From the NCBI RefSeq assembly GCF_003544915.1, contig NZ_CP032097.1, positions 2,542,001 to 2,606,000 on the forward strand: 64,000 nucleotides of DNA, given 5' to 3'. Each line of letters starts with the position of its first letter. Position 1 is the first letter of the stretch. The notes beneath the pieces are model-generated. The model searched no databases, was not told the DNA's origin, and worked only from the letters and a program-made list of their open reading frames with translations. The DNA is from Arcobacter ellisii (GTDB lineage Bacteria > Campylobacterota > Campylobacteria > Campylobacterales > Arcobacteraceae). Shown here piece after piece: positions 10,768 to 18,680 of the stretch. Position numbers and translations under genes: made by a program.

Positions 10768-11824
10768 AACTCTCTTCCTTTATCCAGCCAATAAAACCAT
10801 TATCAACACCTAAAATTTTTATAAAACCATTTTTTCTTTGTAAAATTTCAACTTTTTCTTCTTTATCAACTTTGAAAAATATTGTTGAATTTTTTGTAGG
10901 TAAAATATAAACAAAAGAGTCTTGTTTTACTATACCTTTTTGATTTGGTAAATTATAAAGAACTGCAACTACAAAAGTAATTACAACAAGTAATAATAAC
11001 CATTTTTTTCTTTTCCAAATAAATAGTAATAAAAATAAAATAAAAACAATTATTGCTGCAACTTTTTTATATTTTTCAAAAGTAGAATCATTTGGGTTTA
11101 AGTCTGTTTGAGTACTTACTAATTCATTTTGTAAAATTAAAGGAATTTTAACATCTTTAAAACTTTTAGTCATTGAATTATAATAGGTAAATATCAAATT
11201 TTTTTGATAAATAGGTGTTACAAAATAATAAACTAAATTCTGTGTTCCTTCCCACTCTTTTATATTTGAAATACCTTGTTCTTCTATATTTTTTAATTTA
11301 AAATCTTCTAAATTTGAATTTTGTGCATCTATATCTATGATTGTCAATGCTTCTTTATTATTATATTGTTTAGTTTTATATGCTTTTAGTAAAATATTAT
11401 CTGCAATTATATTTGAAAATCTATCATCACCATTTCCAATATCTGAATATCTAATTGGTGTACTTGATAATTGGCTAATATCAATTAATGAATCACCACT
11501 CCATAGTTTTACTTCTATATCAGGTAATCTAAAATTTCCTGATTTTACTTTAAAATAATAACTATTTTCATAAGTATCGTTTGATATTTTTTTCCATGAA
11601 GAGTTTGGATTTAATAAAGTTATATTTGATGATTCAGAAAAAGAACTTGTTAGATTTGTAAAGTTATTTGTTGTAACTAAAGCTTTAACAACAACTTCAA
11701 ATTTTTGATTTTTATATACATTACTTGGAATTTTTTTATAAGATAAATATAAATTTTTTGCAGCAAAAAGCTCAATTGAAAAGAAAGTGAAAAGTAAAGT
11801 TATTAATAAAAATGTTTTTCTCAT
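10754..11824 (-). CDS. Secreted/membrane BatD-like protein with C-terminal SH3 domain
   Basis: A 356-residue protein with a clear signal peptide (MRKTFLLITLLFTFFSIELF-A). The N-terminal half resembles the beta-sandwich repeats of BatD/oxygen-tolerance proteins (ASYKKIP-like start, YENSYYFKVKSGNFRLPDIEVKLWSG). Two adjacent hydrophobic helices lie at about 253-270 and 274-292, followed by a C-terminal bacterial SH3-like segment (VEILQRKNGFIKILG to GFIGWIKEES). The topology suggests periplasmic or surface domains flanking a membrane hairpin. BatD partners (BatA/BatB, MoxR) are not nearby, so the role is unknown. It lies between purQ and plsC in a compact run. Confidence 0.75.
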   Translation of the reverse strand: MRKTFLLITLLFTFFSIELFAAKNLYLSYKKIPSNVYKNQKFEVVVKALVTTNNFTNLTSSFSESSNITLLNPNSSWKKISNDTYENSYYFKVKSGNFRLPDIEVKLWSGDSLIDISQLSSTPIRYSDIGNGDDRFSNIIADNILLKAYKTKQYNNKEALTIIDIDAQNSNLEDFKLKNIEEQGISNIKEWEGTQNLVYYFVTPIYQKNLIFTYYNSMTKSFKDVKIPLILQNELVSTQTDLNPNDSTFEKYKKVAAIIVFILFLLLFIWKRKKWLLLLVVITFVVAVLYNLPNQKGIVKQDSFVYILPTKNSTIFFKVDKEEKVEILQRKNGFIKILGVDNGFIGWIKEESFGTN

Positions 11825-11839
11825 TTTATTTTTTTACAT

Positions 11840-11860
11840 AAAGAGATTTATCATCTCTTT
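11840..11860 (-). terminator. Hairpin after purQ
   Basis: An 8-bp inverted repeat (AAAGAGAT / ATCTCTTT, 5-nt loop) at the purQ stop, followed on the minus strand by TTTATG and A-rich DNA rather than a T-run. It could be a weak terminator or an mRNA 3'-end stabiliser between purQ and the next gene. Confidence 0.4.
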
Positions 11861-12530
11861 ATTGTAAAAAACCCTTTAACATATTAACACCATCAACTGA
11901 ACCTAAAATTTCTTCAATAGCTCTTTCAGGGTGTGGCATAAGTCCGAATACATTTTTCTCTTTATTACAAATTCCAGCAATATTAGAAACTGAACCATTC
12001 ATATTTACTAAGTTTCCATCTTTGTCACAATATTTTAAAAGGATTTGATTATTTTCTTCTAACTCTTTTAAACCTTGTGCATCAATATAATAATTTCCAT
12101 CGTGGTGTGCAACTGGAATATTTAATACTTCACCTTTTTTTGTTAAAGATAAAAATGTATTATCATTATTAATTACTTTTAAAGTGTGATATTTAGAGAT
12201 AAAATGTAAAGAATCATTTCTTTTCATAGCCCCAGGTAATAATCCAGCTTCTAATAAAATTTGAAATCCATTACAAATTCCTAAAACTTTTCCACCTTTT
12301 GAAGCATACTCTTTTACAGATTCCATAACATTTGCAAATCTTGCAATTGCTCCACTTCTTAAATAATCACCATAAGAGAATCCTCCTGGAATTACAACTA
12401 AATCAGTGTCCGATGGGATTTTATTCTCTTTGTGCCATATAATTTCTACTTCACAACCAAGTTGCTCAAAAGCATATTTTGTATCATATTCGCAGTTTGT
12501 TCCAGGAAATTGTAATACTGATATTTTCAT
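11859..12530 (-). CDS. purQ: Phosphoribosylformylglycinamidine synthase, glutaminase subunit PurQ
   Basis: Class I glutamine amidotransferase subunit supplying ammonia for FGAM synthesis in purine biosynthesis. In 223 residues the oxyanion/nucleophile region is LGICNGFQILLEAGLLPGA (Cys near residue 85), with PGGFSYGDYLRSGA upstream and the C-terminal LMPHPERAIE carrying the catalytic His/Glu. It follows purS with a single-base gap. The synthetase subunit PurL is not in this window. Confidence 0.97.
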   Translation of the reverse strand: MKISVLQFPGTNCEYDTKYAFEQLGCEVEIIWHKENKIPSDTDLVVIPGGFSYGDYLRSGAIARFANVMESVKEYASKGGKVLGICNGFQILLEAGLLPGAMKRNDSLHFISKYHTLKVINNDNTFLSLTKKGEVLNIPVAHHDGNYYIDAQGLKELEENNQILLKYCDKDGNLVNMNGSVSNIAGICNKEKNVFGLMPHPERAIEEILGSVDGVNMLKGFLQ

Positions 12531-12531
12531 A

Positions 12532-12777
12532 TTAACCTACTATTTCTATATTATAATCTTCAATAACTGTATTTGCTAAAAGTTTTTCACACATTTTTTT
12601 AACTTCAACTTCAGCATCTTCTTTGTTTGAAGAATTTAATTCAATAATAATTTGTTTTCCAATTCTTACATCTTTAACAATCTCTTTAAAACCTAATGTA
12701 TCTAAAGCATGATGAGTTGCTTTACCTTGATCATCAAGAACACCTTGTTTTAATCCTACATTTACAATTGCTTTCAT
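12532..12777 (-). CDS. purS: Phosphoribosylformylglycinamidine synthase subunit PurS
   Basis: An 81-residue PurS, the third small subunit of the FGAM synthase complex found in species with split PurL/PurQ/PurS. It begins with the typical VNVGLKQGVLDDQGKA and HALDTLGF, then DVRIGKQIIIEL. It starts 71 nt after purC and abuts purQ. Confidence 0.96.
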   Translation of the reverse strand: MKAIVNVGLKQGVLDDQGKATHHALDTLGFKEIVKDVRIGKQIIIELNSSNKEDAEVEVKKMCEKLLANTVIEDYNIEIVG

Positions 12778-12848
12778 TTGTCACCTTCAATTTATATTTT
12801 TTGCGATTATATCTAAAACTGCCTTATAGCAATTTAGCTTGATTTTAC

Positions 12849-13802
12849 CTATTTACTTAATCTATTAAGAATAGTTGTATATCCACTTAAAATTTTATCT
12901 TTAATCTCTTGTGGAACATTTACTTCTAATTTTTGACCAGGTTTTAACTCTTTTGCTTGTTCTTTCCAGTTTTGAGCTTTACCAAAATCTCTTAAAATTT
13001 GTTTATCCATAGAGATATAATTACCTGCATCAAAATCTTCTTTAGAGATAAATCTTGAACTTTCAGGAGTTAAAATTTCGTCTCCTAAAATCCATTCACC
13101 TTTTGAATTAACAAAAACTTCAAGTTTTGTATCAACTACAATAATTCCATTCTCTTGCGCAAATTCAGTAAATTCTTTAAATAGTTTTTCTAAACTAGAG
13201 ATAATTTCAGGGAAAATTTCTCTTACTTTTTGTGAATTTAAAGGAATATCTTTTACACCTTTTGTTGTAGGAGTAAATAATGGTGTTTCAAATTTTGACC
13301 ACTCTTTTAAATCTGAAGAAAGATTTAATCCATAAGGGTCTTCACCTTTTTTAGTTGCTTCAAATAAAGAGCCTGTTAAATAATTTCTAAAAATTAATTC
13401 AAATTGAACTACTTCTCCATCAATCTCTGCTTCTAATGGTTTACATAATTCCATTAATTGACATCTAGGAGCGATACTTAAACTTTGGTCAATTGTTTCA
13501 TCTAAAATAGCTGTTCTAATACCTGATTGTTTAGCAAATTTTGCACCATTATTTGAAATTGCAGTTTGAGAAACACCTTTTCCTTCAATTTCAAGATTTA
13601 ATGGAATATCAAATACTGAACATCTATCACTTCTTACTAATAAAACTTTTGCATCTTCACCTGGACAAGTATAAAGATCAGCATTTTTACCAATATAAAA
13701 TAAGTTATAGCCTAAATCTTCAAGTTCGGCAATACCTTTTAAAGATGTAGTTTTTTTTGATTCTGGCCAAAGACCAAGTGCTACAATATCACTAATTTTC
13801 AT
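12849..13802 (-). CDS. purC: SAICAR synthetase (long form)
   Basis: Ligates aspartate to CAIR in purine synthesis. Recognisable blocks are LYTCPGEDAKVLLVRSDRCSVFD near the N-terminus, FRNYLTGSL, and the signature LGDEILTPESSRF near residue 245. At 317 residues it is clearly longer than the ~235-residue bacterial form and nearer in length to the fungal-type enzymes of about 300 residues. The extra length is in the middle (EATKKGEDPYGLNL region) and the C-terminus. It starts 11 nt after the ctpA stop and precedes purS-purQ. Confidence 0.92.
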   Translation of the reverse strand: MKISDIVALGLWPESKKTTSLKGIAELEDLGYNLFYIGKNADLYTCPGEDAKVLLVRSDRCSVFDIPLNLEIEGKGVSQTAISNNGAKFAKQSGIRTAILDETIDQSLSIAPRCQLMELCKPLEAEIDGEVVQFELIFRNYLTGSLFEATKKGEDPYGLNLSSDLKEWSKFETPLFTPTTKGVKDIPLNSQKVREIFPEIISSLEKLFKEFTEFAQENGIIVVDTKLEVFVNSKGEWILGDEILTPESSRFISKEDFDAGNYISMDKQILRDFGKAQNWKEQAKELKPGQKLEVNVPQEIKDKILSGYTTILNRLSK

Positions 13803-13813
13803 TCAATTTCCTA

Positions 13814-15109
13814 TTATTTATTCATTATTATTAAACTTTTCAAGATTGCCAATGAAGTATTCAATTGATTATCTTCTAGTAAATCTTCACCTGTAATTGT
13901 TTTTTTAGTTTCATCATTTATGATTTTTTCTTCTTTTTTTACATCATCTACTTTTTCAAGTTCTCCTTCAAGATGTTTTTTCAAATCTGCTTCTTTTATT
14001 TTTAGTGCATTATCATCACTTTGAGTTACTTTTCCAGCTGCTACTATAATATCAGGAGTTACACCTGTTGCTTGAATAGTTCTTCCACTTGGTAAATAAT
14101 ATTTTGCAATTGTTAATTTAATATTTTCACTTCTTTCATTATCTATTGGAAGTACTGCTTGAACTGAACCTTTTCCAAATGTTTTTTCTCCAACAACTAC
14201 TGCTCGTTTATGATCTTGTAAAGAACCACTTACGATTTCAGAAGCAGATGCTGAACCTTCATTTACAATTACAACTAAAGGTAATTTTGTTTTTGTGTTA
14301 AAACTTGATGCTTCAAATTTTTCTTCATCTTCAGCACTTCTTCCTTTTTGAGAAACAATAACACCTTTATCAACAAATAGATCAACAACACCAATTGCTT
14401 GATTTAATAAACCACCTGGATTATTTCTTAAATCTAAAATAAACCCTTTAACATTTTTGTTTTCAGCTATTATTTTTTCTAAATCTTCTGTAACTTTTGT
14501 ATCAAAACTTGAAACTCTTAAATACATCACATCTTCTTTTTCTATTTTCTTAGCGAAAACTGATTGTATTTTTATAATATCTCTTTTCATTTTTATTTCA
14601 AGTGGTTTTAATTCACCTTTTCTAACAACAGTTACAACAATATCTGTTTTAGGCTCACCTCTCATTATATTTACAGCTTCATCTAAAGTCATACCAATCG
14701 TTGATGTATCATTAATTTTTAAAATAATATCACCTGATTTGATTCCTGCTTTAAATGCTGGAGTATCATCAATTGGAGAGATAACAGTTAAAGCACCATC
14801 TCTCATACCAACAGTGATTCCTAAACCACCAAACTCACCTTTTGTTTGAATACTCATCTCTTTTGAGGCTTTTTTGTCAAGATAACTTGAATGTGCGTCT
14901 AACTCTTGCATTAAACCTTTTAATGCTTTGTCAACTATTTCTTGAAGTTTAATATCATCAACGTAATATTTTTCAACAGTTCCTATAACTTTTGTTAATT
15001 TAGATAAAGACTCAAACCTACTTTGTTCAGTTTGAACAACTTCCTCTTTTGAGAAAAGAGATTGTGATAAGATTAATGCAATTGTGGAAGCTAATATTAT
15101 TCTATTCAT
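13814..15109 (-). CDS. ctpA: Periplasmic C-terminal processing protease (S41 family)
   Basis: Tail-specific serine protease of 431 residues with a signal peptide (MNRIILASTIALILSQSLFS). An N-terminal helical region leads to a PDZ domain (about 95-180: GGLGITVGMRDGALTVISP, then AGIKSGDIILKIND). The S41 catalytic domain follows, with Ser in NEGSASASEIVSG and Lys in GEKTFGKGSVQ. A charged tail (about 365-431) may be a regulatory extension. It is first in the run ctpA-purC-purS-purQ and divergent from the YfgM-like gene. Confidence 0.95.
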   Translation of the reverse strand: MNRIILASTIALILSQSLFSKEEVVQTEQSRFESLSKLTKVIGTVEKYYVDDIKLQEIVDKALKGLMQELDAHSSYLDKKASKEMSIQTKGEFGGLGITVGMRDGALTVISPIDDTPAFKAGIKSGDIILKINDTSTIGMTLDEAVNIMRGEPKTDIVVTVVRKGELKPLEIKMKRDIIKIQSVFAKKIEKEDVMYLRVSSFDTKVTEDLEKIIAENKNVKGFILDLRNNPGGLLNQAIGVVDLFVDKGVIVSQKGRSAEDEEKFEASSFNTKTKLPLVVIVNEGSASASEIVSGSLQDHKRAVVVGEKTFGKGSVQAVLPIDNERSENIKLTIAKYYLPSGRTIQATGVTPDIIVAAGKVTQSDDNALKIKEADLKKHLEGELEKVDDVKKEEKIINDETKKTITGEDLLEDNQLNTSLAILKSLIIMNK

Positions 15110-15167
15110 TTTTTTAATAACCTTTAAAATTTATAGAAAAAAATTATACAAAAAAGTTTATAAAAGT

Positions 15168-15187
15168 AAGATTTTATTAAAAATCTT
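15168..15187. promoter_or_regulatory. Inverted repeat in the ctpA / YfgM-like divergent region
   Basis: An 8-bp inverted repeat AAGATTTT-ATTA-AAAATCTT lies 37 nt before the plus-strand gene, between two divergent genes. It could be an operator or a short hairpin. AT-rich DNA yields such repeats by chance, so support is weak. Confidence 0.3.
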
Positions 15188-15223
15188 GTACCATATCAAC
15201 TACTTTAGAAAAAGGTCATTAAA

Positions 15224-15802
15224 ATGAGTATAAAAGAAGATGTTAATTATGTAAAAAATGAACTAAGTAACGAAGAGAAATTTCTCGAAAATTTCGTGAA
15301 AGGTGAAAGATTTTTTAAAAAATATAAAACATTAATCTTTGCATTTATAGTTATAATTATTGTTGGGTCAATTGGTATCATTATCAAAAAAAATATTGAT
15401 AATGCAAATAAATTTGAAGCAAATGTTGCTCTTAACAATTATTTTAATAATGGTGATAAAAATGCTTTAGAAATATTAAAAAACAATAATCAAAAACTTT
15501 ATGAAATTGCTTTATTTTTAGATGCAAAAAAAGAGAATAAATCAGCACAAATTGATATTCCAATGTTAAAAGAGTTATTAGAATTTCAACTTGCAACACA
15601 TAGTAACAATATTGAAAAATTAGATAATTTATCGCTACAAAATGATTTTTTGATAAAAGAATTTGCAATATTTAATAAAGCATTAATTTTAGTTAATGAA
15701 GGAAAATATGAAGAAGCAAAAACTTCATTAAACAAAATTCCACAAACTTCAAAAGCATATGAATTAGCAAATTTATTAAATCACTATTTACTTACAAAAT
15801 AA
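15224..15802 (+). CDS. Membrane-anchored YfgM-like protein
   Basis: A 192-residue bitopic protein: charged cytoplasmic N-terminus (about 1-32), one transmembrane helix (about 34-52, LIFAFIVIIIVGSIGIII) and an external helical domain with TPR-like helices (LNNYFNNGDKNALEIL, FNKALILVNEGKYEEAKTSL). The layout matches the YfgM/TPR_21 family, an ancillary SecYEG subunit with chaperone function. The next gene is a BamB-like lipoprotein, and yfgM-bamB adjacency is known from gammaproteobacteria, which supports the call. Sequence identity is not strong by eye. Confidence 0.7.
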   Translation: MSIKEDVNYVKNELSNEEKFLENFVKGERFFKKYKTLIFAFIVIIIVGSIGIIIKKNIDNANKFEANVALNNYFNNGDKNALEILKNNNQKLYEIALFLDAKKENKSAQIDIPMLKELLEFQLATHSNNIEKLDNLSLQNDFLIKEFAIFNKALILVNEGKYEEAKTSLNKIPQTSKAYELANLLNHYLLTK

Positions 15803-15811
15803 GGAAAAAAC

Positions 15812-16795
15812 ATGAAACATTTATTGATTTCATTATCAGCGCTACTTTTATTTACAGCTTGTTCTAGTAAAAAATATTATGAACCAGAAGATGTAAGTAG
15901 CAATATAGAATTAAACAAAGAGTCAATGTCTTCATCAATCAAATCTATGAATAAAATTGGTGCTACACTAGAAGATAATAGAATTATCACAAAAAATGGT
16001 ATATCGGAGTTTGAGTTACCAGAAGGTTTTGATTTTATAAATCTAACTGATGATGGAAAAATAATTGCAACTAATTACATAGATAAATTATTAATTGGAA
16101 ATCAAGAGAAAAAAGTTAAAGATGTAGTTGTTGCTGCAACTATAAAAAATGGTAAATTGGCTGTTGTTTACTCAAATAATACAATTGAATTAATTGATAT
16201 GAATAACGATAAAACTCTATTTAAAGAGTATTTACCAATATCATTAGCAAATGATACAAGAATTGCAAATCCATATTTTATGGGTAATCTTATTTTATTT
16301 CCAACACTAAATGGAAAAGTTATTATTGTTTCTGCACTTAATAATGAATCAGTTAAAAACATAGCTGTTGACCCAGATAATGAATTTAATAATATTATTT
16401 CTTTAAATGTAATAGAAAGTAGTCAAACATTAATTGTTGCAACTCCAAATAAAATTGTTTCTATTTCTCCAAAAGAAGTTTTATCAAAAGAGTATGATTT
16501 AAGAGATATTATTGTGAATAAAGAAAATGTTTATATTGCAACTATCGATGGTCAATTAATTAAATTAACAGCAAATCTAGAAGAAGTTGCAAAGAAAAAA
16601 TATAAATATGCAAAAATTCATGCTTTAGCTTTTACAGACTCTTTATATGCAGTTGAATCTCAAGGGTTTTTAATCAATGTAAGTAGTGATTTTAAACAAG
16701 ATGCAGTTTATGATTTCAGTTTTGATAATGAAGAAAGAATGATTGCAATTGGCAATAGAATATACTACAACTCAAAATATATAACTCTTCCATAA
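15812..16795 (+). CDS. bamB: BamB-like outer-membrane lipoprotein (beta-propeller)
   Basis: A 327-residue lipoprotein: signal peptide with lipobox LLFTACSSKK (lipidated Cys near residue 17), then repeated beta-propeller-like blades rich in V/I/G (KIIATNYIDKLLIGN, KLAVVYSNNTIELIDM, LILFPTLNGKVIIVSALN, NVYIATIDGQLIKL). BamB is a scaffold of the outer-membrane beta-barrel assembly machine. It follows the YfgM-like gene by 9 nt. Since BamB is poorly conserved in Campylobacterota, the assignment rests on fold pattern and context. Confidence 0.65.
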   Translation: MKHLLISLSALLLFTACSSKKYYEPEDVSSNIELNKESMSSSIKSMNKIGATLEDNRIITKNGISEFELPEGFDFINLTDDGKIIATNYIDKLLIGNQEKKVKDVVVAATIKNGKLAVVYSNNTIELIDMNNDKTLFKEYLPISLANDTRIANPYFMGNLILFPTLNGKVIIVSALNNESVKNIAVDPDNEFNNIISLNVIESSQTLIVATPNKIVSISPKEVLSKEYDLRDIIVNKENVYIATIDGQLIKLTANLEEVAKKKYKYAKIHALAFTDSLYAVESQGFLINVSSDFKQDAVYDFSFDNEERMIAIGNRIYYNSKYITLP

Positions 16796-16838
16796 AAAAA
16801 TCTTTTATGGAAGTTTGATTAGATTCAAACTTCCATAA
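16787..16838. terminator. Three-arm bidirectional terminator between bamB-like and truD
   Basis: Arms: A 16787-16797 (CTTCCATAAAA, within the last codons and stop of the plus gene), B 16803-16818 (TTTTATGGAAG extended by TTTGA), C 16825-16838 (TCAAACTTCCATAA). A:B forms an 11-bp stem and B:C a 14-bp stem; they exclude each other. The site lies between convergent genes and can serve both strands. Confidence 0.75.
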
Positions 16839-16844
16839 TCTTTA

Positions 16845-17843
16845 TTAAGAAAAATTTCTATTAGCTAAAAATTCCACTAATACAGTTGCGTATGAACCTT
16901 TTGGTAAAATAAAATCTAAACTACATACTTTTTTTGAAGCATCATATTTACAAGAGATATCTTTAGGAAAAACTATAGCTTCTCTTCTATAACCCTTTTC
17001 TTGGATATATAAATCATCATATTTTTCTTCTATTTTTAAAGCTTCACCAATTGATTTAAAAACTTTTCTTCCTGGAAGTAAACCAGTTGGAACAATTTTA
17101 GAATCTTTAAAATCTTTTGTTATTTTTTCTGTTATAACTTTTGGAGTAAATAATTTATCTTTTTCTAAATCCATAAAAATATCTCCATCAAGTAACTTAA
17201 ATTCATTTTCATCTAATTTAAGTCTTTCTACTAACCAAGCATTAAAAAAACTACTTTGATAAGCAGAGATTAACATTTTTGCTAATTTTCTATCTTTTAT
17301 AATCTCTTCACCATAAATTACTGATTTTGCTTTATCAAGATTTTCCATAACATCTTTACCAAATCTTTGATAACCAAAATAGTTTGGCATTCCATTTTTA
17401 GTAATAACTTTTATAATCTTTTGAATGTGATTTATATCAGGAACTTCTACATTATGTAGATTGATTTTAAATCTATTACCTTCTAAATCGCCTATATTTA
17501 GCTTTTGATTATGTAAATATGTTTCAAGTATTTCTATTTTTTTATTTTTAAAAAGTTTTATCTCTTTTGAATATTTTTTAGGAATTGAAATATATTGAGT
17601 AGTTGTTGCCCTTTTATCTTTTAAACCAGCATAACCTATCTCATTTGAGTAAATACCAAGGAATTTTGCTAATCTATCGATTAGTTCCCATGTATCACAA
17701 TTTGTTTTTTTTATTTTTAAAACTAGAAAACTACCACTTAAAGAAAATTTTATAGGTTGTTCTTCAACTATAAAATCTTCTTCATTTTGGATAAATTTAA
17801 AATCTAAAGTTTTATCGTTTAAAGGATAAAATCTTTTTATCAA
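16845..17843 (-). CDS. truD: tRNA pseudouridine synthase D
   Basis: Makes pseudouridine-13 in tRNA-Glu. At 332 residues it is a typical TruD. The catalytic Asp is in GYAGLKDKRATTTQY near residue 80, RFKINLHNV and NYFGYQRFG are family blocks, and a C-terminal LPGRKVFKS region completes the TruD insertion domain. Its ATG overlaps the dksA stop (ATGA), so it is coupled to dksA. Confidence 0.95.
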   Translation of the reverse strand: MIKRFYPLNDKTLDFKFIQNEEDFIVEEQPIKFSLSGSFLVLKIKKTNCDTWELIDRLAKFLGIYSNEIGYAGLKDKRATTTQYISIPKKYSKEIKLFKNKKIEILETYLHNQKLNIGDLEGNRFKINLHNVEVPDINHIQKIIKVITKNGMPNYFGYQRFGKDVMENLDKAKSVIYGEEIIKDRKLAKMLISAYQSSFFNAWLVERLKLDENEFKLLDGDIFMDLEKDKLFTPKVITEKITKDFKDSKIVPTGLLPGRKVFKSIGEALKIEEKYDDLYIQEKGYRREAIVFPKDISCKYDASKKVCSLDFILPKGSYATVLVEFLANRNFS

Positions 17844-18211
17844 TTTTTTGCTCTTTTCCCAGCTTCTTGTTCGTAAACAGTTCTACACTCTGTACAAAAC
17901 TTTGCAAATGGTTTCGCTTTTAATCTTCCTAAAGGAATAGTAACTCCACACATATCACAAATACCATAAGTTCCAGCAGATATTTTTTTAAGTGCTTCTT
18001 CAATTTGATTTAATTCATCTAATTGATGATTTGCAATCATTCCTTCAGTGAAAGAATCACTAACAAGTTCAGCATAATCTAACTCATCATTAATATCTTG
18101 TTCTTTAAGTTGATCAATATTTGATCTACTATTTTGAATGTTCGTTAAAATATTCTCTTTTCTTCCAAGTAATATCTCTTTTAACTCATCGATTTGATTT
18201 TTATTTGGCAT
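17840..18211 (-). CDS. dksA: DksA/TraR-family transcription factor
   Basis: A 123-residue RNA polymerase secondary-channel factor that, with ppGpp, controls rRNA and stress genes. An N-terminal coiled coil (about 5-75) carries acidic tip residues (DELDYAELVSD). The C4 zinc finger has Cys85-x2-Cys88 and Cys106-x2-Cys109 (CDMC, CTEC). It is shorter than the E. coli protein (151), as is usual for Campylobacterota DksA. It overlaps truD by 4 nt. Confidence 0.93.
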   Translation of the reverse strand: MPNKNQIDELKEILLGRKENILTNIQNSRSNIDQLKEQDINDELDYAELVSDSFTEGMIANHQLDELNQIEEALKKISAGTYGICDMCGVTIPLGRLKAKPFAKFCTECRTVYEQEAGKRAKN

Positions 18212-18422
18212 ACTCTCTCCTTAAATATTCGCGCAATTATATACTTTTTATTATATATAATTTATTAAATAAGGCTTAAGCCCCTATTTCAAGGAGTTTT
18301 AAATAAATTAAATAATATTAAAAATCACAAAAAAATATATATTTTATAAATTTTATTGATTTATCTTTAACAGTTAATTAACTTAAAATTGCTACAATAT
18401 TTTTTAACAAAAGGAGTTTATT

Positions 18423-18680
18423 ATCACTACTTTATCAAAAATTTATATTTCTTTTATATCAATGTTTATATCAATATTTTTATTTTTTGTTTTTATTCAT
18501 CCAAGTTTAAATAAAAGAGTTGATTATTCATCAAAAATTACAAATATTACAAAACTTCCTAATCTTGCTTATTCAAATAATATTTTTGAAGCTAGAATAA
18601 AAGAGTATAAAGATTATTCAACAAATCTTTATCCACTTTCTATACAAATAAATTATTTGGATTTTGTATATGAAAAATAG
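18423..18680 (+). CDS. Small bitopic protein opening an ABC cassette; probable AUC start
   Basis: Short membrane-anchored protein of about 86 residues if started at ATC 18423. A perfect AAAAGGAG lies at 18409-18416, with a 6-nt spacer to this ATC (3 nt to an ATT at 18420). The first in-frame ATG (18462) has no Shine-Dalgarno and would remove 13 residues before the hydrophobic helix ([20 protein letters not shown]). No ATG, GTG or TTG occurs between the in-frame stop at 18405 and 18462. The outer part is polar and ends YLDFVYEK. It overlaps the permease start by 11-17 nt. I do not recognise the family; context says it belongs with the ABC transporter. Confidence 0.6.
   Translation: MTTLSKIYISFISMFISIFLFFVFIHPSLNKRVDYSSKITNITKLPNLAYSNNIFEARIKEYKDYSTNLYPLSIQINYLDFVYEK

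Noticed and set aside
18462-18680. Starting the small ABC-cassette protein at ATG 18462
   Set aside because: No Shine-Dalgarno precedes it, while a perfect one sits at 18409-18416 in frame with ATC 18423.
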